A stretch of 64,000 nucleotides of DNA. Origin: Albugo candida. Taxonomy: Eukaryota; Oomycota; Peronosporomycetes; Albuginales; Albuginaceae. How positions within the stretch are numbered: the first letter of the stretch is position 1; each line of letters starts with the position of its first letter. Of the stretch, positions 10,501 to 23,500 are shown one piece after another. A model generated the notes under the pieces. It was not told where the DNA came from, made no database searches, and was given only the letters and a program-made list of their open reading frames with translations. The stretch covers positions 744,001 through 808,000 of the forward strand of contig CAJNAR010000168.1 in assembly GCA_905220665.1 (NCBI GenBank), given 5' to 3'. Both the position numbers and the translations under genes were made by a program.

Positions 10501-12892
10501 AACTGAATCATAAAAAAATTATATCAGTAAGTTGCTACAATAGATTTGATTCGGGGGTGTAGTAGGCTCCGAGTTTGCATTTTCTTGATTTCACGTGCAC
10601 CTTGAAGCATCATTGCATAGAGTTGATGCAATTGATGATCCTTTTGTTTTCGACTCAAAGAATCCGACACATAATAGCTCGATATGAGGAGCTCATGAGT
10701 AGGAACTACCTCTAATTGAAATTGACCAATGTGACTGATTGCATTGTCGTCATGGACCTCAGTTTAATGTGTTTAAGCACTGGTGGGCTGTTGAATGGAT
10801 CTTCACTCACCCAAAGGTACTTTATAAACTTTCACGGCAGATGCTACTTTCTACAGGCTGCCTTGACATTTTTTACATTATAGGCAGCATCAATGTGGAG
10901 CTGGAGGATTATTTACTGCATAAACAGCCAATCTTCCGTTTCGTGAGAAGCACGGAAAAAATATGTCACAAATTGTATCCAGCATCAAGTTATAGCTATG
11001 CTCTTACTATCTCTTTCTCTCCACCTTCAGCTTCTCGGGTAACGGCATGCAATAAGATCAGGATAAAAGAAAGTTGACACCGTTACGGCACACCTGCTTC
11101 CGGATATGCATTTAGTGCAAGACACCCGAAAATTTTCTTTTTGATCATTCATCACGGTATGACAGAGTTCCGACGAGGATGTGACTTTAGTAAAACATAA
11201 CAACTTGCTATTCTTGAGCATATGCATACCAAATTGCATCGACGTGATCATTGTTATAGCAATAAGTATATAACGCACCAGTACTTGCGAAATAGAAGAT
11301 TTCGAGGAAGAAAGCTGAAGGAAAAAGTGGTATCAGTTGTCAACTGTAGAGAAGGATATACGTAGATATGCTGGCAGGTACCAGCTATTGAGCGATGGAA
11401 ACGTAGTGATCGTCGTCTTATCATGGGGGACAAGAAAAAAACGTGTTAAGAATTCCTCAGCACACGCAAGAGCGGATGCCGATGATACTGCCGAAGACTT
11501 TACTTTGTGGTTCATCACAACATGTGCGAAATGAATTATAAGGACCATGATCTTACGTCAACATTCTGTTTTGACAACAACGATACGTATCTATCGGGTA
11601 TCAGGCTGAGTATGACCACGTCTCATCGTGCGCAAGGAGCGCCAGGTCGTCTATCAGGTGACGCACTGCGGCATGAAGACGATTGAATAGATAACTTGGG
11701 AGCAAACGGGTAGAAGTTTCCGACAACTTGACGAGATTGGCGATTATTTGTATAAGGTCAAGACCTTGCTCCAATACGACATTCAGAATGGTCAGATCAT
11801 ATGATTCATCACGCTGATCGCTTCGCCATTTGATGCACGCACATGGAAGCATATTGAGTATGTTTCGCATTGGCCTTTCACCTCATCGAGAAAATGCAAG
11901 GTCAAATGGGAAGTTTCTTCCTAGGCTGAGTGAGGGCTCAGTCGATAAAGTTTTGGTGAGTCAATTAGTCAATTAGTCAATTAGTCAATTAGTCAATGGC
12001 CACAGTAAAATTCCTCTCTTCTGCAGACAACAAGATGAAAAAAAAACAATTCGGTCAGTGAGTGAACAAGCCGCTGACTACGTACTATGTAGAGCGGCAA
12101 ATGTTTAACATTGTCAGTTGCTTCGATAGGTACTTCCTTAGTATTAGTGCAAGATATGGCACTCTCGCATCGGCTTTTGCAATATGTACCAACTGATCAA
12201 AGTTGGCGAGATTATTCTTGGAAGCACAAAATTCGCGATACTTGTAGGCGAATGTGCATATATATAACTACAATCTTGCTGAGAATCTGACCTCATTTTG
12301 CTAGACGCTGAATATCAATCTAATTGACGGTATTGGTGTCGTCTTTTACGTACTGAACACAGTGTTCCATACAAACAGCGGTGACTGTAGCCGTAGATCT
12401 TAGTTACATTGTAGTACCTTGCTTTTCTCTATCGCACTTCGATGATAATTTGAGTTGACTACGCAAAAGTGGCGTTTGGTCTCCAGAATCGAATATACCA
12501 TAGAAAGAGCATAGAAACGTAAGTAAACGAGGACCGGAGCTAACGTGAAATCTTTTATGCTGATCTGCGATCTTCCTTGCGTTCAGCTCACAAACTTACT
12601 TGCTCTTTGCAGCTTAGATAAATGACTAAGCAGACGATTGTGTGCGACTGACTCTGGTGCCAATGAATAGCTGAAGGAGTTGAATGAACCTATACGACAA
12701 AACAGCAGCTGGTGTCCATTGCTGTAAGTCTATTCAGTGTAGACTTTTGATAGTTGCGGTGCAACGCTTCGATAGTGTATAATTGAAGGATGTTGTTATG
12801 AGAAAAGATCAAGTTGATATATTACTCTTTTGACAGATAAAATATCGTTAATCTGGTGGGAATGATGGTAATGGTCGATAAGAAGACGATTA
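7520..12892. other. Gene-poor interval, about 5.4 kb
   Basis: No reading frame here exceeds about 112 codons, and none gives a recognisable domain on either strand. The longest (10739..11077 plus; 9589..9849 plus; 11601..11870 minus) lack family motifs and convincing splice partners. Stretches such as 8440-8900 and 9000-9900 read like old, frame-broken coding DNA, but I cannot name a source. I saw no tRNA cloverleaf, long terminal repeat or inverted repeat by eye. An octamer tandem repeat lies at 11959-11997. Confidence 0.6.
11959..11997. repeat. Short tandem repeat, unit TCAATTAG
   Basis: The 8-bp unit TCAATTAG occurs four times in direct tandem from 11961, followed by a partial fifth copy. 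It lies in the gene-poor interval and is probably a simple-sequence expansion. Confidence 0.9.
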
Positions 12893-14854
12893 TCACTTTT
12901 TCAATCTGACTCCTTTGCCATATGCAACATTACAAAACTTTGATGGAATTTTATGCTTTGTTTCCAGATATGTCACAAACTCCTGTGCCATCTGACCGGA
13001 AACCATCACTTCTGCGCGATTAGCATGCGCGGGATTGGTTGTGACTGTCGCATTGCATCCCCACATTCTGCGCACTTCTTTAGCACATTCACTTATATCG
13101 ACTTGATAACTTTCCAGATTTGCCACAGTTGTTGCGATCGAGTTTTTGATTTTCTTCGCACATATCTCAATTTTAATCATTTCTCCACGGCTTATCTTTT
13201 CTGATCCTGAAGGAAGCTTGATGCGATGATATTTTACGCAATGTTTGCTGTTTGGCGCAAATAAGAGGCTGATGATATCTTTTCGAGGTAACTTGACAGG
13301 ATATTTTTCCATCAAAGCTAGCTTTTTCGGATACAGTATGTCGATCAGATTACCATCTAATCGCACGAATGATTTGTTCCTAGCATCATCGAGGCCAGCT
13401 TTTTGTGCATACTGCCAAAGAAGAATTCGTACATCGTGAGCGGTAAAGTAGGCCGTGGTTTTTGACTCGTGTTGCAGCTCCTCTGGACCAATCAGTCTGT
13501 ATAAATCTGGAGAAAGACGATACAATTCTTCTACCACTGGAGCCTTTTGAGTTTGATCATTTGCAAGAGTTGAAGCTTGGTGTTCTGCCTCGCTTTCCAT
13601 GAAATAGGATTTGTGGGAGACTACATGGCTGAAAAAATACGGAGTTTGATCGGTTATACAACGTAAGCAAGAAATGTTTACGTACGGGTGGCGCCGATCA
13701 ACAGCTGTAACAGACTGGATCCCATCTTTCTCTTCGATCTCTATCACTCCCTCAGTTGCCATATGTCTTAGAAATACGGATACTTGTTTGTACGAGCTCC
13801 GCTTTATCTCTAAGACATGCCCAGCTCGACGACAGGGCAACAAAATGCTAGCGAAGAAGATATTTGTCAGCATTGGGAGCTGTTTCTGCTTGACAGCTCC
13901 AACTTTAATAGCCTGAAAAAAGCTCTCATCAATCCATTTATCAATCAAACTCTTGTCCGATGTCGTCATGGGTTCTTTCAATTCGATATGCGGTGCATCG
14001 GATGTTCCGTCTTGCGCTTGCGCACTTGACTGGCTCTCCCCACCTTGCTGGTCCTGAGGGTGACTTGCTCGAGATATCTCCGCAAGGGAAAAGCCGTCAT
14101 TGGGTGCGCTTTGTGTTCCAATTTTCCATAACTCATCGCCATACATATGCCATACTTTTATTAGCTTCCCTTTCCTTGTGAGTTTTGGTTTCTTCATCAT
14201 GCTTTGCAGCTCTTTAGGGTCCATCAGAAGTTGACCTACTGCAAAGGGATACGGATTTTCCTCTGTACAGATTGCCCACATCGATCCTGCCTGCACTTGA
14301 CCCCACAAAGTGTCACTTTCTGAGATCAGTTTCGTACAATCGGCGCCTTCGGTTGGCACAAGTGTACAGATATTCATACTGACAACACCGGGAAGCATAA
14401 GATCGGCTCCTCGCAATATATATTTGCTCGCTTGGCTATCAATTATGATTGTCGGAAGTAGTTGAATGTTATTCTGAATACCTCGCCAGATCGCATACAC
14501 TCATAAAATGAAAAAAGAGGCTGTCACGTTTAGCTGTACGCCAAAAACATCTAAAAAATTAGGATGTATACCTGTATAGCATAGATCTTTCTTCCCAGAA
14601 ATATCCGCAAATATGGGTGCATTGCATTCTTCATCGATATAAACTAGCATGCGTGATGGAGGCGATAAGCCAACCCTTTTCAGCCGACCAGAAACAAGCT
14701 TTTTATGCAAGTTTTGTGCGTGAAGCTGAAATTGATCACTACTTTCCACCGATTTTTTGTATGTATTTTGACTTGCTAGTGTCTCACATAGCTTTTTCAC
14801 ATCTTTTTTCTTCAACAAGGTGCTTGTCGATAGCTTTATCGGTTTGTCGAACAT
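12893..14854 (-). CDS. EIF2D: Translation initiation factor eIF2D (ligatin)
   Basis: Two exons (14854..14572 and 14499..12893; 72-bp intron) encode 629 residues. The junction restores the family sequence CYT-VYAIWRG at the entry to the PUA domain. Domains in order: an N-terminal eIF2D/MCT-1-like region (about 1-90) with basic residues and PIFADISGKKDL; a PUA domain (about 95-180, with GGADLMLPGV-like RGADLMLPGV and HMYGDELWKIG); a linker; a SWIB/MDM2-like helical region (around 380-450, AHDVRILLWQYAQ); and a C-terminal SUI1 domain (about 530-620, with SYQVDISECAKEV and FVTYLETKHKIPSKFC). eIF2D delivers tRNA to, or recycles, 40S subunits at the ribosomal P site without GTP. Family length is near 580, so the protein is complete. 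Start is the first ATG. Confidence 0.93.
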
Positions 14855-15436
14855 AATCGATTTTTCGATTCTTGCAAGCTTTTAAGTTGATTATTAGCCA
14901 ATCAAAAATTTGATATGTGCGCTTATATAATTTTCCTACTAAAAGAAAAAAAGCATGAAGCAAACTGATACACGATACACAGCGCATAATCGCTCATGCT
15001 AGTGAGACCGCAATCAAACATAGGATGCATTTTGTAAATCTTGATTCAAAATATCATTCTGCATCTACTCCCTAACTCGAGGTGCTCCGTCCCATCCTCC
15101 CAATTATTCTGGATGTATCAGCGAGGTTAACTTTTACGTATCTCGCTCAACGCCAAGTCAGTTTTTACGTACTGACTTTATTGGATGCAGAAGACCTCTT
15201 CTCGGAACAATCCGATGCTAAGTCATTGTATCCAATTTGTATGCGCACCCTGGAAATGTCGATATTAGTGCAATCGACTTTGATGTAATGCATCCGTTCA
15301 ATTCGTCAGTACTCTGTCATATTGATAATTCGTGTGTCCTTTAGCCACACAATCAAAAATCAAATTTGCATTATTAGAAATTTCGAGTCTCACAGAGTGA
15401 TTCACTTCTATCAACTCAAATTATTTCATTTTTGAA
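14855..15436. other. Intergenic spacer, 582 bp
   Basis: This AT-rich spacer lies upstream of eIF2D and downstream of the PDZ-PH gene, both on the minus strand. A plus-strand frame at 15082-15288 has no recognisable product. I see nothing else in it. Confidence 0.6.
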
Positions 15437-17212
15437 CTAGGAGCTTAAAGCCTTCACAGCACCCTTCTGTAGCATATCAAATGCTGCTGTCCACTTGTTG
15501 AATTCGCGCGCAGTAGAGGCGATCAAAATCAATTTCTTTCCCGCTTTTGCAATCTCTGGCGTTGTTATGGCAATTGTGAAGCCTTTTGGATCGATCACTT
15601 CAATTTTTGCATTTTTGAGATCAATTGTACTACTTTTGGCATCAGAAGAATGAACCATTTGCTCCTTCTTGTAACCCGTCAGTTCATTTCTTCTCAATAC
15701 AAAGTATCGACGTTTCGAGCCAAATAGGCGACGAGTGCTTGATACTTTCAGATATCCTTGCGTGCATGTGAACGGTAATATAGCTCGAACCCAAATCACA
15801 GCGCCAATGAAGTTATCAATGAGCACATATTCTTGTTTGGAAGTCGAAATGTGGAGCTCGCCGGATTTGCTTCGAGAACTGACAGTCACAACATGAGAAC
15901 ACATAATCTCATCCTCCAGTAGGTTTGATTCTTTGTTGATGAACAAAATTCGTTCGTGATCTGTCAAAAGCATGTGATATCGTTTTTTCCGATTCAAAGA
16001 CACTGGACCTGCCAGCAAAATATTTTCCCGTGTTTTCAAGAGATGATCCCAAATTCGCATTGCGGGCGAGCGTACTATTGCAACTATGGCGTTTCGATTA
16101 TTTCTTCGTATGGCGCAAAGCAGATCTGGTCTTGTTGCTACAATCATTTCCTTAAGTATTCGGGCCTCTTTACAAGAGATGATACCATCGATGGCTAACG
16201 CTTCGCAGTAATCGAGCATATCTTCAAGTAACATTGAATCACCGACGACGGAGCTCATATTACTTCCATTTGAGTTACGTCGGGCATTTCCTATGCGAGG
16301 CGATGGGCCAACTGTCGATGCAAATGAAAACCGAGGAACGAGTCCTTGATGTGAAGGTGTCGAAGACGCGGCCGAAGAAGTCGTGACAGTCGACTGTGTA
16401 AATGTTGATGACTGCGAACGTCTGAATACAATAATCATCGGTCTTGTTTTTCTACTAAGTAAGCTGATAGCACGACTGTACTCATCACATCCATTCAGTA
16501 TGTGGCCATCGATTGCATGAATGATGTCGTTTACTCTCACACCATGAGCCTCGGCATACCCAATGATATTACGGTGTCCCATAGGAAGTTCCGTCACGAT
16601 TATATTTTGATCATTGGAGCTGATGGTCATATTCAAATTCGAAACACGAAATTCAACTGCGAATAAACCTTCGCGTGGAAATGGTCGGAAAAAGTCTATT
16701 GTGAGTGGACGAGTAGTATCCTGTAGCATGTACAGCGCGTTCTCAAATGACTTCTCAAGCGTTCTTTGTCCCTGGACTTTATAGATTATATCATTCGCTT
16801 GTATTTTTTTCGATTTTTCTGCTGCTCCAAGTGATCCATCTGGATTTCTTTTAAATTGATGCACCACTACACAATCTTGCCGTTCATGCACAGTCATCCC
16901 AATCGCTCTTTCGTGAAATGTAACTTGAAATACTTCATTGTGCTTGATCGGGGCAAGCGTATCTGTCTTGGACGATAAACACAGACAAACTGGATCATTT
17001 ATGCGCATCAGTTCGTTCTTATTGATATTCACAAGACTAGAATTTGCGAGATCAATAAGATCCACCCAGGCTTCTTCTGATACCCCAAATTTCTCGCGTA
17101 GCTGTGATTCAATCATTGACGCAAATTGCTGGTCTGGAAAGTTAATATCCCATGTAATCGTGCGAGTCGCACCGTCATCTAAATCGATAATTCGAAGACT
17201 ACATGACTCCAT
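15437..17212 (-). CDS. PDZ-PDZ-PH adaptor protein
   Basis: This single exon of 591 residues starts at ATG 17212 and is not recognised as a named family member. Residues about 90-180 and 185-270 look like two PDZ modules: each has a short beta-rich start (FQVTFHERAIGMTV; FAVEFRVSNLNMTI), an ANDIIYKVQG- or VNDIIHAIDG-type turn, and a closing strand ending in IDFFRP or IIVFRR. A Ser/Thr-rich linker follows (about 270-320). A helical stretch has SCKEARILKEMI and a second PH-like strand set begins near 395. A clear PH domain lies at about 487-588: GYLKVS, the basic KRRYFVLRR strand, and the conserved Trp in FNKWTAAF. The likely role is a cytoplasmic scaffold recruited to phosphoinositides. The gene is divergent from rotatin across 330 bp. 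Confidence 0.75.
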   Translation of the reverse strand: MESCSLRIIDLDDGATRTITWDINFPDQQFASMIESQLREKFGVSEEAWVDLIDLANSSLVNINKNELMRINDPVCLCLSSKTDTLAPIKHNEVFQVTFHERAIGMTVHERQDCVVVHQFKRNPDGSLGAAEKSKKIQANDIIYKVQGQRTLEKSFENALYMLQDTTRPLTIDFFRPFPREGLFAVEFRVSNLNMTISSNDQNIIVTELPMGHRNIIGYAEAHGVRVNDIIHAIDGHILNGCDEYSRAISLLSRKTRPMIIVFRRSQSSTFTQSTVTTSSAASSTPSHQGLVPRFSFASTVGPSPRIGNARRNSNGSNMSSVVGDSMLLEDMLDYCEALAIDGIISCKEARILKEMIVATRPDLLCAIRRNNRNAIVAIVRSPAMRIWDHLLKTRENILLAGPVSLNRKKRYHMLLTDHERILFINKESNLLEDEIMCSHVVTVSSRSKSGELHISTSKQEYVLIDNFIGAVIWVRAILPFTCTQGYLKVSSTRRLFGSKRRYFVLRRNELTGYKKEQMVHSSDAKSSTIDLKNAKIEVIDPKGFTIAITTPEIAKAGKKLILIASTAREFNKWTAAFDMLQKGAVKALSS

Positions 17213-17542
17213 GATGTGTTATGTACGGCTACGTCGGCGAATCACAGACAGATACTGTCTAATGTGACGTAAAAGTGAGAATCAACCAAACGAGATTGAA
17301 AGTAAAAGCAGAAATGAGTTCAGATTGTATTGCCAATATTATCCGATTCACTAGATGACTTCGAAATGTATGCCCAATCAAAATATTCGAAACTTCTAAT
17401 ATTCTTTTTCATTCGCAGATCAGATACACACGGTACAGTGCTCTCAGGACTACCATGTTATTTTATCGATTATTCTCACCCTAAAAATTTCTGACGACAC
17501 GAAATTATAGGATGCATACGTATGGTTAAAATTTAGTTGAAA
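17213..17542. promoter_or_regulatory. Divergent promoter interval, PDZ-PH / rotatin
   Basis: A 330-bp AT-rich interval separates two divergent start codons. No TATA or Inr element stands out; both promoters must lie here. Confidence 0.5.
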
Positions 17543-20500
17543 ATGACTATACCGAAAGAAGATACAAACGTGTTACTCGATAAACTGAGACATCCTCTTG
17601 CAAGCATACGCAAACGTGCTGTCAAGCGCCTGCTATCGAAGCTAGGATCAAGCTCGCTACAGCTTGGAAAGTTTCAACTTTACACCAATCTTCTGCACGC
17701 TTTATGTGACTCGGAGATTGCCGATGATGCACTGACTGCTCTTCGAATCGCACTCAGCAAACAAGTAAGTCTATACAGTTGAGCTCAATCAAAGACTCAC
17801 CTCTTACTATATTAAGGCATGCAATGGAATGGATCACATTTCGAAACAGAATCTGACACACCAACTCCAAGAAATATTCGACAATCCTTCCTTACCAGCT
17901 CAAACAAAACAGATTCTGAATGAGGTAGGAAATTGCTGTCAATCAGAGCTTATTTCTAAGAGTCAAACTAGTTCCGGACGCAATTGTACTCTGTAGACAC
18001 GAAACTCGCGGATTCACTGGAATCTGTGTATTCATGCCAAGATGAAAAATCAACAAAGGCGATCGAAGACAAAGTCAAGTGTGTAAAAGTTAAAGAGTTT
18101 ATCAAGCAGTCGCACATTGATAAGATCCACGCTGGTTCTACGCTCCTTGGATGGAAATTTCCGTTTATTGCATTGACGCCCGCAGACGAAGAACATCTCT
18201 TGGAATTTCACGTCAAGTTGACAATGCGTACGGCTTATAAAGAGATTGTACAAATGCTACAGGAATTTCAACATATACTGATTCCCAATTTTCCGGCTCA
18301 ATGTTTTCTGCAAAAACCAGAGATTTTGCAGTATATTGTCCATCTCACTCAATTACCATTTACTCACCATCAAGTTGACGGGGAGAGGAATGCGGGAAAA
18401 GGCTGCCATTCATTTGGAGTTAATTATTTTGACAATCAGGACTCGTCAGCGTTTTCAAGTAGATTCTCAGAGTCTGCGGTCTGTGTAGTGATCACGAGTC
18501 TGCAGGTGCTGGAATCTTGGACCCATTCTTGTCTGTCAGCTTCGACATGGATTGCTGTAGATCCGTCATACAATTGTTATGAGTCAACACTTGAAGCTTC
18601 GAAAGTCAGCGAACTTGATCATCGAAAACGATATTTTCCACAAGTGAATTGTGCAAAGTACAATGAACAGATTTCGCAGTCAATATACTCTCTCAGTGGA
18701 TTTGTGTTTCACATGTTTGATGAATTGCTGTCTCTTGTGCCATCTGAACATCATCCTCAGCTGCAAATATTGAATCTCTTGCACGCAAGTGTACCGCTAT
18801 TATTGCACGAGGAAACATCTTGGCCTACCTCAAATGCAAATGTGAGGCCTCAGCACAGGCTACATTGCCAACTTATATTTGATAAGATCGAAGCGGTCTA
18901 CTCGCTCGTTGAGGCCGGAGCTCGGATCAGCGTACTTTGGCGATTCGTGCAGCTTATCAAAGAACTCTTGGTACAACTTCCTCCGCATGCCTTCAAAGTA
19001 TCTAAAGACGGATCAATCGATCACAACCAAATCATTAAAAACGATACGCGAGAAAGCTTGGAGCTTGATCAAGTAAAACAAACAGATTGTGTCAATCTAC
19101 CTGCATTATTCTGGTACAACTTTACAAGTTATGTTGTAAGGCATTTGGTCTCTTTGGAATCACAGCCGAAAGAAGCCAACTCGATGATTTGCACCGAGCT
19201 AAACCAACTCTACACCGTCATGGAAACTATCGATGATTCTGTCAAGCGATACCGCGATATTGTAGAAAGTATCATCCATTGGCAAAGCGTAGTCGCCGAA
19301 TTTATCAGAGAAGTGAAGTGTCCAAATAGGGGGCAAAAGCCATCCATCGCAACATATACAAATCCTCTGGATCAATGCTCCAAAATCGTCAACCATCTTC
19401 ATCTTTTGAAAGAGGAAGAAATCAATAGCGTGAGACATGGCCTTCTCCGGGTGCTTTCAGATTGTTGCGATTCAACTTTCCAGGTGGATTGTAATGAACA
19501 AATTGTAAAACACCTCGCAAAACTGTACACAATTCTTTTACCAGCGAGTATTGAAAATGCACACGATCAAGTCAAGAAGAAAAACAATGTCGCTAGTCAA
19601 TTTCTAGAGTATCTTTCCAGCTGGATGAGTGGGACAGGTTTGGCTAGAAACGTTCAAAACTCATTGATGTCAGAACTCTTACAAAATACCCAATTGATCA
19701 GCGAGGTTCTGACTCATTTAACCTGCGAATGCAATAGAGGATGCAGTACACTTTGGTCAATTGCGGACAAGTTCATGCAAGCTGGAGTTCTCGCTGCTAT
19801 TAGTGATGATGGGTCACAGAGACTCCATCAGCTCGTTCCTATTCTCCAGCACGTGGCGTACTGTGAGTTTGATCTCAATCACGAAATCGTTACTGATATC
19901 ATCCATGCAACGCAACAAAATGTTCTCAACATTCTCAGTTGCATTGAAGATAGTCTTTCTATCACAGAGCGGATTCTCTCACTCACTCGCAAACTCTGTC
20001 ATCGATCTGAACAAGTCCGGAGAGCAGCGGGTGTCAAGTTATATGAGATCCTTGAGGTCAGTAACACAGACGAAAATGAAGCCGACCAGGGGACCAAGCC
20101 AAACTTCGATCCGTTTGCGCAGTGTTTGAAAAAAGGCGTAACTTTTTTTGCATCTGAATCAGCTGCATATCAAGATAGTAATAGACCGACTGTATCATGG
20201 ATCTTGATGCAAATTCGCCAGTTCCGTCAGATCATACAGACCCAGCCTCGAAATTCTTCCATCTATTCACATGGTGTTCGGGAGCTATCAACTTTTGTTG
20301 TCAAAGTACCATCAAATCAAATGCAATTTGTAGAACAAAGTGAAGACTTTATAGAGATTTTCATCGCTGTCAGTGGTGACATCATTAGCTCAAATGAGCA
20401 TATGCCGTCAATGGAAGATTTGTTGCAAGTCATCTTTGTAATGCTCAAGAGAAGCGGCAAGGTACGGACAATGGCTCGAGCTAATTCAAAGATGCTCGAA

Positions 20501-23500
20501 TACATTGCGCGGATGGTCTTTCGTAGCGACAATTTTATCACTTTTCTGATATTTCCAACCCTTTTGGTACTGACCTGCTCGGCGGATCTTCTTGGATCCA
20601 TTGAGTCAGAGTGTCAAGAGGCTATGATTCCCTGTATATTTGCACAGACCTTTTGCCTCCATGCCGATAAATGGAAGCGGTTGTATGGCCTGACGTTCTG
20701 TCCCACAAGTGTGACGACTACGACACGGGCGGACGAAGTAATCGTTTATGAGACCCAAGTAAACAATCAGCTATGTGAAGTTTTATCTTCCGAATCTCAA
20801 ATAACTCTATCTTCTATCAAGAAATCGTCGAGCGCCTCGGCCTTTCTGAATGCCTTATACCATTCCATTCAGCAGGCATCGTCTCAGCAGTATTTGAAAC
20901 AATACTTTGTGGCTCATTGGGAACAGATATTTTCGAAGTATCTGCAGAAAGCCCCAGTCACACCGAAAGATGCTGTTGTGCAGACTGCCATTCTCGTCTT
21001 CTTGGACCTGCTGAGTGAATCGATGTCAGACTCCTCACTCATTCATTTACTGACCATTGTCAAGCAGAACGTTCTTCCATTTTTTGAGCGCGTATCTTGT
21101 CCCCAAGCCTTGCAAATTCAAATTCTCCGAATAGTACAGCGCTTCATGCAGGAGAAAGAGAAAATTCGGTCATTTTTTATGTCAGCTGTTGCGGATTCGC
21201 GTCTTATCAAATCACTTTCCGCTCGTATTCGCCTGTGCAAACTGTCGAAATTCAGCAGCTCATATCTTGTCTTCTCCTTGGATATCATTTCGTATTGCGT
21301 CACTAGTTATCAACTCTTGAGCACAAGGAAGCATCCAATGACCTCCGCTCTGGTGATTATCCGAGGCGATTTAGAAGAGATGACAACGATCTTGGATTCC
21401 CTCATCGCTCAGCATCGTGGCTGTGGAACATTTCAGCATTCGAGCGTGTTGATGCGTGCGGCTCGTTTGCAGTATCAGCTGCTGATAGAGACGCCCGCTA
21501 TCAATACCGATGGAAGTCAGAGTACTGCATGGAAGATGCGTCTTATGTATCATTCTCAGTCTCTCGTACGGTCCATCGGATTTACGGCGGCATCCAATTC
21601 CCTCCAAACGGGTCCAGACGATGTGGCTCTTGTTCGACTTGGGCAGATCGTACACCTCGCGTATGACACATTTCGAGATCCAACAGAATGTGATATTGTA
21701 CGTGCAAAAGCGTGCGATGTTCTGCTCATTTGGCTGGTCCAGTCCCTCGACCAAGCTGATCCAACAGCGACATCATTATTACCCACACTAATCAATCAGC
21801 TAATGAACAATAGTACAATGAGCTCATGCAATCGACTGCTTGAATGGATCGTCAAAGTGCTTCATGATGACAAATTTCTGGTGCGAACAACAACCTCTTT
21901 GGTTCGTCTTGTGCGATATCTTTTGACCGGTGAAGGGTTCCCAAACGCATCCAAAATTGAGCATGAAATGCTGCAAAGTATAGAGGCAATGCATACCGAC
22001 TGTCAGCTTCTTACGCTGTTGATTGAGGTACTCGTCCACACGCACTCGCATTTCAATTTGGCTCTTACTTTTCTTTCCACTTTGTCAGATGCTTTCTATC
22101 GGTCGATATCGATTTCATTTCCAAAAGTGGCAACAAAAGAATGCAATATTGGCTCCTACTTCAAGCAGAATGAACGCGTATGTCTGGAGAAACTCTGTCA
22201 AGCCGTCCGCACTCTGCCTCATCTTTGAGATTTTACTTCTTCTGCAAGCATTGCTTGCTCAGAGCCATTCGGATACTATACAAGCCATCCTTCTGAAGGT
22301 AGTTTTTCCAGGCTCAAAGCTATATCGTTTGACGTCTCTCTTCTCTGTAGCGTACTTCCTTACCACTCGAGTTAGTGAGTCTCCTTGATAAGTTTTCATC
22401 CATCGTCATTAGAGAAGCATGGCAGGAATCCCGGAAAGCATTGTATCATCGTCTGATTCAAGCTACAGGAGAAACGCTTATTGTATACATAAATGCAGCA
22501 TTCCACTCAATGGATCGGCCACTACTGAATGGACTTTTGGCACAGGAAGTAATGGCACCGTGTCGCCGTTTGCTTCGTCCTTCCCATCCTCAAGAAACGT
22601 ATCGTATCAGCTGTCAGTTGGTTGTCATGACGCTACTATCCGCAGGTATCAAAGCGGATGAGTGGTTTCGTCAACACGAATCCGAAGGAATTGAAATAAG
22701 CTCATGCCTGCTGGAATCGATACAGAGTACTATGGAGAAGCTCAAACGTGTGTCCACATCGACTACTTCTCTCTACCAGCTGAATAAAACATCAGCTGCA
22801 TGTCTCTGTGCTATTCTCGAGCATTCCCCGTCAAGTCGAGATCATCTTTGTATTGAAAGACATGCGGTCGAATGGATTTTGACAAAAATGCGGTATAATT
22901 TCTACGAAATTCGCTTACTTGGAGGTTTTGGCCCACAACACAAAAGCAAGACAGAGGTAGATGGTAGCGTATGGAGTCATTGTAGGCAGCTCGAGTCTCT
23001 GACCGCACTACTTCGATCGCTTTTGTACCAGAATGACAAGGCGAAGATGAGATCAAAGGTATGTTGACCGCTCAGTATGTATCTGATGTGGTCAAAGATG
23101 CGCATTGTAGGAACTTGGAGTGTGTGACATTCTTCGCGGTAATTGGCATGTGATCAAAAGCGGATATTGCTATGGATCACCATTGCTTCGACTGTGTCTT
23201 CAGTTGATTGGCAATTATATCGAAGGAATTGATGATCATAAAGCCTCTCTGGTCATCGCAGCCAAAGATGGCAGCAGAGGAGCAGAACAAGAATCTATTT
23301 TTCTGCAATTGACAAAGCTTCTTCGCTGGCTGCATTCCAATCCAACTGTAGGAAGCCATGAAGAAATCATTGAGCTTATGCACATACTCGGAAGCGTACT
23401 AAAAGCCGCAATGTTGAACGATGAATGTGTGCAGGTCGCCATCAAGACAAAATTCATTTCGACTGCGTTCTCGGATATCCACAACTACTTTTCATCGAAA

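Noticed and set aside
10739..11077. Plus-strand frame of 112 codons
   Set aside because: Hydrophobic/aromatic composition without domain or signal peptide, and no splice partner; chance or decayed sequence.
7520..12892. Possible LTR retroelement
   Set aside because: I looked for reverse transcriptase, integrase and RNase H motifs and long terminal repeats and found none.
15082..15288. Plus-strand frame of 68 codons between eIF2D and PDZ-PH
   Set aside because: It is isolated, has no motif or splice partner, and its length is expected by chance.
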